Assembly (NCBI GenBank): GCA_021401465.1
Contig: JADDMT010000002.1
Span: 248,001-312,000 of the forward strand
Length of the DNA: 64,000 nt
Direction of reading: 5' to 3'
Source of the DNA: Teratosphaeria epicoccoides
Taxonomy: Eukaryota > Ascomycota > Dothideomycetes > Mycosphaerellales > Teratosphaeriaceae
This document shows positions 1 through 10,552 of the stretch, one piece after another. The notes beneath the pieces are model-generated. The model did no database searches and was not told the origin of the DNA. It saw nothing but the letters and a program-made list of their open reading frames with translations. Position 1 is the stretch's first letter; each line of letters begins with the position of its first letter. Position numbers and translations under genes: made by a program.

Positions 1-461
1 GGCAGCCACGATATCCGAATCTGCACGAGCGGTCCGACTCGCCAAGCTTCAGCAAACGTCTCACGGGCTGGTTCTCGAATTCGCCGTGCACGAGCATCGA
101 GACCGTTCACCCAGCTCCTGCTGATAGTCGGACTCGCCGTGAGCATCGGCAGGAGGAGCGTCGGCGAGGCAGTGTTATAGAGGAGCTTAAAAGGCAGAGC
201 GGCGTGTTCTGGGATGACCCGGATACTGCCTATGATAGCTTGAGTGAGACTGATGCGGAGTTGCATACTGACGGCACTGCCGACACTGAGGACGAGGAGG
301 TAAGTCAAGATGATGACGAGGGTTTCGGTAGCGAAGGTAGAGCGTATGGCAGTGTGAATCGACAGAGGCCGGGAGAGGGCAGTGATGAAGCAGGAGGTGC
401 GTTCGAGCTGGACGGTGAGGAGTTACAACGAAATGGCAGGAGCGATGTCCAGAATGCGTAA
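1..461 (+). CDS. C-terminal part of an unknown acidic protein (5' end outside window)
   Basis: An open frame enters from the left edge (codons in phase from base 3) and ends at the stop TAA at 459-461. The visible 152 or so codons show a Ser/Arg-rich stretch, a short region around GVFWDDPDTAYDSLSETDAE, and a strongly acidic low-complexity tail (Asp/Glu/Gly-rich, with EDEEVSQDDDEG). No domain is recognisable. The low-complexity acidic end suggests an intrinsically disordered C-terminus. A start at the internal GTG 204 is not credible because the frame is open all the way upstream. The function is unknown, and the true start and size lie outside the window. The downstream neighbour, a Zn2Cys6 regulator, points toward it on the opposite strand. 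Confidence 0.6.
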   Translation, partial: QPRYPNLHERSDSPSFSKRLTGWFSNSPCTSIETVHPAPADSRTRREHRQEERRRGSVIEELKRQSGVFWDDPDTAYDSLSETDAELHTDGTADTEDEEVSQDDDEGFGSEGRAYGSVNRQRPGEGSDEAGGAFELDGEELQRNGRSDVQNA

Positions 462-1122
462 TTGAAGGATCAGCACAGTGGAGCACGAAGGCTGGACTGC
501 TCAGAGTTTGCACCTTTGACAAGAGCGTTCAAGCGACATGGGCATTCTAGACGGTACCAGCACGTTAGCTGTCGTAGAAGGGAAGATTGATGCATTGTTC
601 AAATACACCAGCAATGTCCACACGCTGCCGCTGTTCAGTGCTCTCGGCACCGTGTCGACAGTGCCTATCTTGCTCCCTGAAGCGCTCATCCAATCACCCG
701 ATCCTCTGCCCGTCATCTTTGGCTGACCTGGCTGCTCCCCAAGGGTCGAGAAGACCATTGTTTTGCACCAAATGCGTCGTAAGTCATAGCCGGTCTTTTC
801 CTATTGGTTGTGATGCTCGCCCCACAATGGGCCCAGTGGAGCGGCAGCGACACCAGCGGCACTTCCAAGCATGCCAGATGTCCGTATCTGCCGATCATGT
901 TCCAGAAGTTCCAATGTCATTCTGAATGGCGTTGCCTCGCGTCCTGCTGACCAAGTGCTTTCCTAGCGTTTCATCAGCCAATGTTGCCCATGCACGAACG
1001 GCACGCGCTTGGCCCACTGGGCATCCCCTTACCTGTTGCGAACGCAGTGTCTCACTGTCAAATTGCTGTCTTTTCCGGCTCTAAGGAAAGAAATACTTTC
1101 CCCTTCAGCGCAGTAGCCAATT
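462..1122. other. Convergent intergenic region, no gene seen
   Basis: This is a 3'-3' spacer between the acidic protein and the Zn2Cys6 regulator. It contains only short unrelated open frames (for example 62 codons at 538-726), with no family resemblance or splice-linked continuation. Confidence 0.5.
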
Positions 1123-3023
1123 TCAAGCACTTTGTTGCTCGTATTTCGCGGGCATTCCAATCGCATATCTCTGAAGCGTTGCATCGTCGTACAAGTGCTG
1201 CATTGGGGCAGACGTCGTCATGTTTCCATACCGCATGCCTGTCGTCATTGGGAAGCCGGCTGATACTGGCGGTGATGCTATGGTCGGTATCTCTGGAATC
1301 ACAAAGCCTTGCGTCGAAGCCGGGTCTAGAGACGGGCTACCATAAGGCGTCGTGTCTGAGCTAGTCGTGGTGCTACTCTGGCTTTCATAGATCTCTTCAA
1401 TCCGATGGTTGGCCGGAATTGCTGACAATGCGTAGCCGGACGTTGGCATCTGAGGCATGGCGTCGTTAATCTTTGACAGCAGAAGTGGTAGATACCGCTG
1501 GTGACCACCCCGTAGTGTCGATATAAGAGACATGAGCTGGTTAAGATAATCTCTTGGGCCATATCCGAAAGTGTGTTGCTCGAACGGCACACAGGACATA
1601 ACGTCTGTAAGCGTGCATGCTACATCGAATAGTTTTTCGATCTGCTACATGTCAGTACTGAATCGTGCCTGGAAGCTGGGATTTTTGCACATACCAAACC
1701 AATCCCGTGCACTTCCATTGCTTGTTGTGAGAATTGGCTTGCTGATGCCACCAGATCTCGCGAGATCTCAATGGGAAATTTGAAAGACATCGCATTCTCA
1801 TTGGCAGCAGATGACAGATATCCGTGACTGATCGATAATTGCCAGACCATGGTCCGCAGCCACTGTTGCGAAGTGCGCAAATCCACTGCCTGAGCCTCTG
1901 TGCTTTGCAGATATGCTGGAAGCGCGTCTGTGAGCTGCTGCTGTAGCTTCGCTAGCCATTGTGTTGAACAGCCTGTCTTCGCCTTATTCCATAATCCAAC
2001 AAAGGTGTCGTCAAAAGGTCGAAAAAGATTGACAAGGTGCAAGAAACCATTCAGCTCCACTGTTTCCGCGGGATCCTCGTCCAATGTAGGCAAACCTATG
2101 GTCGCATGAAGCGTGAGTGGCTTGTGTTGCTGCAGCGCATACGCTCTTTCAGTCACGAATAGTAGCCAGTACAGCCGCCGTCTCCGCGAGCCTTCGGCGA
2201 TATCCAGACCAACGTAGTTCTGCTCGTCATGCAAGCCCATGATTTGCGCCAAGGTAGTTGCCTCCCTAAGATGAAACCATGCGGTGTTGTGTTTGTCCAA
2301 GCAAAAATAGCTACCAAAGAAGAAGAAGGACGTAATCACAGTCCATATCGAATGGTTCTCAATGTAATTGAAACCCTTCCGCACTCTCAAAGACTCGTGT
2401 AAGAGCACCATTCCCAGCGAGGAAGTAGATTGCTGCGGGATATCAAGGCCCTCGAATGCGGTGGGCGAAAGGACCATGTTCGGCTGAATCATCATGTACG
2501 CGCAAAGTGACGTTACCAAGCAATATGCCTCGACATGTGTGTCCATCTGACCAATGGTCTCGCCAACCTTCACACGGTGTAAAATAGGCTGTGTTGGATA
2601 CAGATTCGCGAAGAAATATTCGACGCAGGATGTGATCATCTCCATCGATAGTAATCCTGGTCTTTTGAGATAAGCAGGTGACTGGTTGGTCCCGTCTAAA
2701 TCGAAGCCGTGGCGTTGCGCGGCCAGCTGAGTCTGCCTCTGCGTTTCTCGAAGCTCCGAGATGACCTTAGCCCGGCTTCCCTTGGGTCCTTTCTTTTGAG
2801 GTATGGCATTGTATGTGCATGTGAGCCCGGCGGACGTACAATTCTTACACGGTCTCGTGCCATCTCCTATGCATTTCACCTTGCGCCTGTGACAGGCATC
2901 ACAGGCTCGCTTGACCGGTGCTGGATTCGACGTAGACTCCGGCATTATAGCTCCAGCAGAAAGGCGTGTTGGTCCAGAATGAACGTCAGCCTCCAGAGGA
3001 TGGGAGAGACTTTTGGTTAACAT
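1123..3023 (-). CDS. Zn2Cys6 fungal transcription factor
   Basis: A sequence-specific transcriptional regulator, expected in the nucleus. Exons are 3023-1695 and 1641-1123, with a 53 bp intron (GTATGT donor, CTGAC branch, CAG acceptor) in phase 0, giving 615 residues. The N-terminus has a perfect binuclear zinc cluster: Cys41, 44, 51, 59, 62 and 69 with spacing C-x2-C-x6-C-x7-C-x2-C-x6-C. A basic linker (KKGPKGSRAKVISELRETQ) follows. The centre, about residues 120-400, looks like the fungal-specific regulatory domain, with phrases such as RRRLYWLLFVTERAYAL. The C-terminus is Ser/Thr/Pro-rich and probably activating. ATG 3023 is the first in frame; a Met 26 codons downstream is an alternative. 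A cluster-plus-linker of this kind occurs in sugar and nitrogen regulators, but the target cannot be told from sequence. No biosynthetic cluster is adjacent. Confidence 0.9.
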
Positions 3024-4711
3024 GAGTCCGGCATCTCATCCAATTTGCCTAAGACGCCGGACTGAGGGAACTGACGGAAAGTCCTGAGCACTGTTTTCAG
3101 CTGCCTCAATCAATGCGCGGAGTCTCAGGTTGAATCCGACCCGAGAGGCGTGAGATGGAAGTAGAAACCTCGGTGCAGCGATAATAGTGCAATATGGCTG
3201 TTCGACGGGATGCAGTCTCGCAGCCGAACCAAGTACATCCCAACATTGGAGAACGACCCCACCGCAACGCTTGTCACCTAAATTGCAGACTTCGCACCGT
3301 CTCTCCAAAGGAACATTCCATTCTGCTTCCCTGCGCGATGCCATGACGAAGTCTTGGCAAGCTGTTTTTCGCCGTTCCGATCCATGCCCGCCATAGTGAC
3401 GAATCACACAGCGCAGACGACCACAGAATCGCCGGGCTTGGCAGAGCTACGCTGCACAAGGCAAGCGTATGCTGCTTGTCCGAGTCAACCAGATGCTAGC
3501 GCCATAGGGCTGGGTCTCTGAAAGGGCCGAACTCGTGTCGCATGCGATGCCCTGCAGCTAAGCGCTGGCACTTGCTTGAGGGCACAATTGACAACGCCTT
3601 CCGTCGCCGGTGTTAGGCGTGCCGTGGTTGCACTCGAACCCGCGAAGAAGAGTGTGGGCCAGCGCCATGTCGAACACTTTTCAGAAGTTGTCATTCGAGA
3701 GTGCCGGGTAGTCGCAGTGCTGTGTTCTGCAGTGCCCAGCATCCGTCGAATTACGTTTGTGGACCGTGCCCAACAAGCGTCCTTTCGGCGACCGAGATTT
3801 CGACGCAAGGATGCAGCATCGTCCGCAGTCTTCCATGATTCCAAGTCCAGCGAGGTCTTCATGAGGAGGAAGAGGAAGGAATCAGTAAGAGAACGAAGAG
3901 GGAGCTATTGACACTATATGCCTCCGCTCACTCATATGATCCAGCCTAGACTCGGTCTCGTGGCTGTATTATGCCGAGTTTGCCATTTCTATCGGTCCTA
4001 CGCTCGGCCACTGCCTCAGACCTCCAGCCGTATCTGTGTCTGGCGTTGACTCCACATGCCGTGATCATTCGGCCAACTAAACAGTCGACCGAACCAAACA
4101 GTTGACCAGATGATGGCAACAGTCGGCATATATTGTTCAAATATTGCAAACAATCAACATCATCATCAGTCAAGTCAACCCTGTCGACAAACAATCAAAA
4201 ATGACAAAGAGCAGTCAGCCATGTGACCAGTCAGCCGGTTCGACGATGAGTGATAGAATATGGCGGGATGCAGAGATGCCCCCGCCGGAGTGCCACAAGG
4301 GGACTGCAGATCGGGGCCCATGAGTGGTGGACAGCTGTAGTCAAACATATTGCTTTGGTAGTGCTCATTATGTAAATCACTTAGCGCACGAGACCGTTGA
4401 CTTTGGTAGCATGCCACACATATCCAGACTCGGCACGACCCCAGGGCTTGTATGCAAGTACTCACAGCGCGAGTGGTATCGCTAATGCTGGGACTAAAAT
4501 CGCGTTGAGGCTCGTCCCCGTCAGGTCAACATTCAACGCTGTGAGTCGGACTGACTGTTGAAGACTGCGGATCATAAAAATGGGCCGGATCATTTGGAGA
4601 CGGTGTTTGGAAGTGGAGGGCAAAAGAACTTGAATCGGTGCGTGCAGGTGTGCATGAGCATTTCTATCGTAGCAGAACAGGTCGTCGTCAACTAGCAACA
4701 ATCATAGATCT
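3024..4711. other. Intergenic region with decayed Cys-rich coding scraps
   Basis: This 1.7 kb stretch lies upstream of the Zn2Cys6 gene. On the minus strand, 3667-3559 reads as a 35-codon peptide with Cys/His spacing (ECNHGTPNTGDGRRCQLC). A second Cys-rich open frame in another phase covers about 3440-3036 (with RHYGGHGSERR and ERRCEVCN). They are separated by stops and I found no convincing intron to join them, so I treat them as remnants or an unresolved gene. From 4070 to 4250 the DNA is rich in short GTCGAC, GTTGAC and CAGTCAGCC words. The rest is featureless. Confidence 0.35.
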
Positions 4712-5140
4712 TTAAGAATACTTGTTCAACTCCTGGTTAACGAAGTTGTCCACCATCCCATCTGCGCCCCGGGGGACACCCTCTTTGGTCATGAAGCTGT
4801 TTACCTCTAAGCTGAGTTAGCGCAAATTCCACGTGCCACCATTGATCATCATAAGCCTACCCTGATCGACTATGGCATCCTTGCCAGTGCTTTCCATGTT
4901 ACTCATGAAGCCGCCCGAGCTCTTCCCGCCGGGGCTTGATTGCTGCTGGTTGCTGCATGACTGTCCCTCATTGTCGCCGAGTCCGCCAGTCTGCTGAGAA
5001 TCGTTGCTTTGATCATTATTTCCTCCAAAATTACCGCTCGACTGGCTGTCGTTACCGCCGAAACTATCTCCCTGCTGGTCATTGCCCTGGCTGGAAGAAT
5101 TACCCACATCTTGCTCAAGCTCCTTGACGAAATTGGACAT
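4712..5140 (-). CDS. Small Gly/Asn/Ser/Gln-rich hydrophilic protein
   Basis: Two exons, 5140-4861 and 4806-4712, are joined across a 54 bp intron (GTAGGC donor, CTAAC branch, TTAG acceptor) and give 124 residues. Without splicing the frame would run into an unrelated tail. With splicing it ends in a conserved-looking segment. The N-terminus (MSNFVKELEQDVG) is helical. Residues about 15-80 are low-complexity Asn/Gly/Ser/Gln. The C-terminus carries two related helical motifs, DQEVNSFMTKEGVPRG and VDNFVNQELNKYS. This layout resembles small stress- or conidiation-associated hydrophilic proteins of filamentous fungi, but I cannot name the family. There is no signal peptide or membrane segment. The region upstream has a TATATA-like box at about 5276-5281 for this strand. 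Confidence 0.75.
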
Positions 5141-5923
5141 GATAAAAGGTTATAGTATTGATTTGATAAGTTTGAGTGGAGTGTGTAGTGTATGCAGTGG
5201 CCGCTGCTAGACTGTTGTCTGAATGGATGCTGGAAATGACAAACCATAGCAGGCAGCAGAGGGCATTGAAACGCCTATATACATGTCGTATACGTCTAGG
5301 TATCGTAGATAATGCAGTGGTGCCTCTGACGCCATGGCACTATGCAATGGGGCACGCCATGCGTGCGATCATGGTCTGGACCCTGACCCAAGGTCAAATT
5401 TCCCTGATTTCGGTGATGCTAGCTGCATAGTGAATCTTGCTGAGTCACAGCAAAATGCACCTCTCCAAATCAGCGGGTAATGATTCGACCATCCCTGATA
5501 ACCAAGGACGTATCGCATAATACATTGTAGAGCAGTATGGCAATGTGGCGTAGGTCTTCAGCGGTCTCTCCCAATACAGGCCTCCTACTCTGTGCGATGC
5601 TGGTCCAAAACCAGGTGCTGCGCCAGGAGGTAATGCAGACAAGCTTCAAGATCGAGACGACAAGCTTTTGGACTTCTCATGGACAAAAGCTTGTCATAAA
5701 ATTGTGTCGTCTTGAGGCTGTGCATTGCCAGGCACAGCTGTCAAGAAGCCCTCCGCTGGACTAAACGAGTCCTGGGGCGCGCGTAGCTCTGGTGACTGGA
5801 CTGTCGAATGGTACATCAGGTATCGTGCGGATCTGCAAGCCCCTACGTAAATACGTACCCTTCCTCCCTAATGTAGGTTGGAGGGAGTGAAAGGCGTGCA
5901 TACACCGGTCAAATGACCAATAC
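5141..5923. other. Promoter side of the small protein and 3' flank of the CDF gene
   Basis: About 780 bp without a gene. The part next to 5140 should contain the promoter of the small hydrophilic protein (TATA-like sequence near 5276). The part next to 5924 is the 3' flank of the CDF transporter. No long ORF with family resemblance was seen. Confidence 0.45.
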
Positions 5924-7477
5924 TCATAGCTTCCGCTTCTGAGCACTCTCATTCGAGCGACTTGTAACATGGACATGTTTGTCATGGTGGTCGTGTTCAT
6001 GTTGGTCGTGATGGTCCAACTCATCCTCACTATCAGTAGTCCTGCCGGGGACAATCTTGTCCTCAAATGCGGCATTACTGTTGATCATGCTGATGAAGCG
6101 AACATTCACTTTTCTGACGCCCCTGACCTTCGAGGAAAGCTCCTGTCGAATGGCAGCCTCCAATTCACTAGCTCTACCAACAGAACAGCCTGTCGGAGTG
6201 GCGACCTCGATCTCAACGAGGAAGTTCTGCCCGCTTTTGATACCTTGCACGCCACGCAGCTCGACATCGCCTTCTCCGCGTTCTTGCAATGCTGCCTTTG
6301 TCGCTCCCTGGACCTTCTGCTTTACCTCCTCATCCATAGCAACGTCCGCAAGCTCGAGCAGGGCTGATTTCGTATTGCCCCATCCAGCTTGTACAATCAT
6401 CCCGCTGATAATAAGACCGCCAACAGGATCCAGCCATTGAGCACCAGGCAGGAAGCGGCTTGCCAGAATCGTGAATAATGCGACAATCGAAGTCAAGCTG
6501 TCCACACGATGATGGTATGCATTGCTCGCCAATACGCTGCTCTTCTTCTGTGTCGCAATCTTCATTGTAGCCCGGTATAACCATTCTTTGACTGCGATAC
6601 TGCCTGCCGCCAGCCATGCCGCATTGATATTGGGACCCAAATCGCTTGCACCGTGAGAATGACTGTGGCCGTGACCGTGCTCGAATATGCTGAGATGCGA
6701 GAGGAAGTGTGCGACTTCCGGAAAGAACTGCTGACACAACGCCATGATTGCTTGCAGACCGATCATGATGCCTCCTGAGAGCAGCAGACCCGAGACTGCC
6801 AGAGCGCCGAGGGATTCGATCTTGCCGTAGCCGAGCGGGAATCGTGCAGTGGCTGCTTTCAGGGAGTAGGAAATGGTTGCCAGTGTCGCAACATCCGAGA
6901 CCAGGTCTGTCAATGCGTGTACTGCATCTGCTGTCAATCTGGCTCCTGTCAGCTCGAACCGGCCATGGCAGGTAGACGTCTGCTCTTACGCTTGTGAGCT
7001 AAAGACATATCCTCCAATGCCCTTCCCTACTGCCATTCCCAAGTTCACATACAAACCGATCCGCGTGATCCGTACACCTGGATCCGCCTTGTTCCGGCTC
7101 GTCAAGTAGGTGTTATCATGATGATGAGGATGTCCGTGGCCATGTGAATGTCCAGAATGCGTTCGAAGCTGGCCTTCGCCAAGGGCTTGCTTATTCGCAG
7201 ATGCCATTGGGCTTGACAGAGCGGCTGGGTTCCTGATCTGGCACAGAATATGCGACCACTGGTGTGGGGATCTCAAGGAGCCAAGAGGTCGTGCAGCTGA
7301 TCGACTCGTTATTGCAGTCGTGCGCAGGAACCGTCGCTGCGCCGCAAGTGTGGGAGGAGGGACGCTCGTAGTGCCTTTGTTGATGAGCAGCGGCCAGGTG
7401 TCTTTATGACATGCTCGCGTTGTGAGACACAGCCTTAACAGCCGAGATGCAGGGAGTAGCATCAATGTCAAAGTCAA
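5924..7477 (-). CDS. Mitochondrial-type cation diffusion facilitator (Mmt1/Mmt2-like)
   Basis: Exons are 7477-6990 and 6938-5924, with a 51 bp intron (GTAAGA donor, CTGAC branch, CCAG acceptor), giving 500 residues. The protein is a metal/proton antiporter of the CDF family. In yeast, Mmt1 and Mmt2 move iron across the mitochondrial inner membrane. The N-terminus is Arg/Ser/Thr-rich and nearly free of acids, as in a mitochondrial presequence. Metal-site motifs are intact: HALTDLVSD in an early helix and HHRVDSLTS in a later one. These match the paired His/Asp sites of CDF transporters. A C-terminal cytoplasmic ferredoxin-like domain follows (GVQGIKSGQNFLVEIEV). Three His-rich tracts flank the core: HSGHSHGHGHPHHHD before the first helix, EHGHGHSHSHG in a loop, and HDQHEHDHHDKHVHV near the end. 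These are probably metal-buffering. The exact metal is inferred, not shown. Confidence 0.88.
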
Positions 7478-8023
7478 GGAGTGGCAGGACGTGTCTCAGG
7501 GAATCGAGCCAGCGACGCGTTTCTGGTTACAAATTCATCGGACTGCCTGGGTACGTCCTGCAACACGTGTAAACGTATTCGTTTTTCACATAGGGCCTTC
7601 ATGGTTCTTGGCAACTTGAGCACCTCGGATATATCTCGTGCTGGCTTTCCGCTGTCTACCTGTAGATCGTTGACGAGAATGCAAGAATGAAGACTCTCGC
7701 AACGGAGGATGGAAGAGGATCGAGCGCTGTAGCTTGTCGGGAAGACCAAGTAAATGCGTGGTCTCACCAATGGTAGATTTGCTGGCAATATCAACCCTTC
7801 TTGTAGTATCTGGCATCAAGGAAGTGTAAATTCAGTGGCTTTGTTCCGTTCTGATATGGTACGTATATAATACAGTCCTGCCATTTGGTCAAGTCATTAT
7901 CGCGAGAGCAAGCAGCGAACAAGCCATCCCTCGTCGCCATCATACAAATACAAGCTAGTGCATTTGCAGTCGTTGAAGCAAGATATCCATTCGCTCAGTC
8001 TCTCGAGCCCTCGATGCGAAGAT
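7478..8023. other. Intergenic region between CDF and Myb genes
   Basis: Same-strand spacer of about 550 bp. It must hold the CDF promoter. An ACGCGT word at 7515-7520 and a TATATAA-like run near 7865 are visible but not clearly placed. No gene was seen. Confidence 0.4.
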
Positions 8024-8989
8024 CTAACTCCCCTGAGGGCCCGAAGGCCCGAGTACAGACTGTATGCTAATTTCCCCTCTGCCGTTTGAATCAGGCGAGT
8101 GCCTCGAATAGCTCGTCGGAATATGCTGCCCAGAGGCAAACGCCGATGGACTCTCACTCATCTCACTGATCCCAAACAGCCGTCTTGAAGACACGGGCGG
8201 CGGAGGTTGATAGAGTGGCAGTGGCTGGGGCAGACTTGTTGCTCGCACGTGGTCTGAATGTAGGTCGTCCGACGGCTGGCATGTATGCTCTACATGCGGG
8301 TGAGCATGCCATGAAGCAGATTTTACATGGCCAGTCGAAAATTTGGTGTGGAGGCTGGTGGTGGACTCGCCTACCTCCATCTCAGTGTCCGAAGCCAAGC
8401 CAATGCCAGAGTCGCTGTTATGGTCTGAGTTACCTCCATGCGCATCATTGAATGACGATTGATGGTTGTGCGAGACTGTAGACGCGCGGCGTTGCGCAGT
8501 GCGTGAAGTTGACTGAAGATTCTTGAGACCCTTTTCCATGCACTGTCGTGGACGTTAGTGCATTTGAGCCATAGCAATGGGACGTGCAGTCACACTAACC
8601 TTGGCCTCGATGACAGTCCACCGCTCTCCTACTCGAGAGGCTAGTATTTCCCACATCTCTTTCCTGCACGCCATATACTCCTGAGCCAGCAGCTCAAGCT
8701 TATCTGTGCCCCAGTCTTCACCGTGCCGCCGCTCAATGAGACGTTCGTGACGTTTTCTGCAGGCATTAGCTGTCTTGGTGGGAAAGTGCCGATTGGCGAT
8801 TGGCTGCCAATTCTGTCCAGAGGCTCGGGCTTGTAAGAGAATCTCGTCATCCTTAGCACTCCAAATTGCTGCGACTCTCTGTCCCGAGGTAGATGTGGTA
8901 GGGTATGGCTCGGCAGCATTGGAGCAGCAGCGCGCCGGGGCCGGCTTGAGCTCCTTGGGCATGATTGGTATGTTGTGAAAGGATGGCAT
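8024..8989 (-). CDS. Myb-like DNA-binding domain protein
   Basis: Exons are 8989-8600 and 8542-8024, with a 57 bp intron (GTTAGT donor, CTAAC branch, CAG acceptor) in phase 0, giving 302 residues. Residues about 35-130 form Myb/SANT-like sequence: AIWSAKDDEILLQARASG then NWQPIANRHFPTKTANACRK. This is the Trp-spaced helix-turn-helix pattern, followed by a second, weaker repeat (WGTDKLELLAQEYMACRKEMWEILA...RWTVIEAK). The intron falls right after VIEAK, and exon 2 continues CMEKGLKNL. The C-terminal half is disordered (Ser/His/Pro, with PLYQPPPPVSS). The frame is open to 9080 but the first ATG is 8989, so I start there. An upstream exon cannot be excluded. It is probably a nuclear regulator with unknown targets. 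Confidence 0.8.
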
Positions 8990-10552
8990 GCAAGGCCAAT
9001 TCGTTGATGAGCCGTGTCTGTCGTGGGTCGTATGCAATCCAGTGATTGCTGAAGGATCGAATGAAGCTGTCACAATGCGTCAAGCACTGAGTAAAAGTAC
9101 AAGAATATTAGATGATTACAAGAGGTGCAGGGACAGAATCAGACACAACAGCAAACTTCAGAGCAGACCAAGGAAAGACAAAGGAGACAAGAAAAGACAC
9201 GAAGGAAAGGATGCAGATTTATGTTGTAGTGGTGTGATCCTCGTTTGTGAATCTGAGGGTGGCATAATGGGCAGCCTTATATCGAATCTCCTGTGTCCTG
9301 CTCGATTCAAGACTCGATCAGGTCGCATAACGCTGGCCAGCGGTAGGTCCTGTCAATCCTGCTGCCACGGCAGCTGAAACTGAAAGGCTCTCGCATGCGG
9401 TTGCGGCCGCATTGAGAATCTTCATGGAGACTGCTGGGCTGAAACGGACGAGCGGACGAGCAAAGTCGTCCGGACTGGCGCTTCGTCAAAGTGCAGAGGC
9501 GACGACAAAGGCCGTCCAGCCAAATGAAGTTGCAGGGCAATCTTGCTGCACATCTCGCGTCATCCTGTTCGTAGAATACACGAATGGCCTGAGCTCGCGC
9601 TTGTTTGATGCTACAAATGCTTTGCTCCTGCATGAGATGATGGTCGCTTGAGAGAGGTCCAGCGGCGCGTATACAAACCGGCGGCTAGGTTTGTGAACCT
9701 AAGGATGCCTCGTGGCTGCTATTTCTAGAATCGTGCCTGGAACCGAGATGATGCACGGCCTTCTGCATGCTTGAACATGGAGACATCAGAATCCAGAGAA
9801 GTCTCTTCCGACATGCCATATGGTGTGGTGCCGAATTGGCACTGAGATAGTTGGGAGGAGTACATCTCAAGGCACTAAGCACCGGCCTACTTGGCAAGAC
9901 ATTGCGGACGCCGCCTACCAGCGTTTCAAACTGTACTGTCGACCATAATTCAGCCGAGCGTAGTACCAGAGATGCTCATAATGATAGCAAAGTCATGTCT
10001 TGTAAATCATACAAGTGCCAGGTGCGAAGTGAAAGTGAGGTGTGACCGAGGGGACCAGACACGGCTAGAACTCAGAAAGACTATGACGCATGGCAACAGC
10101 ATAGGACTCTCGAGAGCTCCAATGTTCCCTTTGAGCAGGCTACGATGTGCTCGACATCCTGGAGCGACATAAGTCGCCCAGATCAAGCTTTGCGCACGCG
10201 ATACGCTACACAATGGGAGAGATTGGACAGGACTGCAGTTCCAGAGATCCGTCCTACTACATGTAGAATTACCTCGACGCGCAAAGATGCCGCAAAAATG
10301 CATCGTTCTCCCCTTGAGGTCTATCTGAGCGATCCGTCGTACAACATGCCCTCACTGCCGATACATTGACAGCAAAAGCATCGCCTGAGCCGATGCGTCA
10401 TTGAAGAAGCTCCGTGGATCATTCCTGTATCATACCAGCTCATGTCATTGAGGGCTGACCCTCTCCGTCCGCACCACTCAGCGCCAGCGCCAGTGCAACA
10501 CGCGCAGAACAATGCTCGCTGCAGCCGTAAGCCAAGATCATTACCTAGTAGT
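8990..10552. other. Intergenic region, no gene seen
   Basis: 1.56 kb between the Myb and phosphodiesterase genes (same strand). It serves as Myb promoter and phosphodiesterase 3' flank. Open frames here (such as 9307-9633 minus) are short, unspliced and unlike any family. An A/G-rich stretch lies at 9115-9215. Confidence 0.5.

Noticed and set aside
7515..7520. MluI box upstream of the CDF transporter
   Set aside because: Only about 40 bp from the ATG, within the likely leader, and the gene has no cell-cycle role; treated as background.
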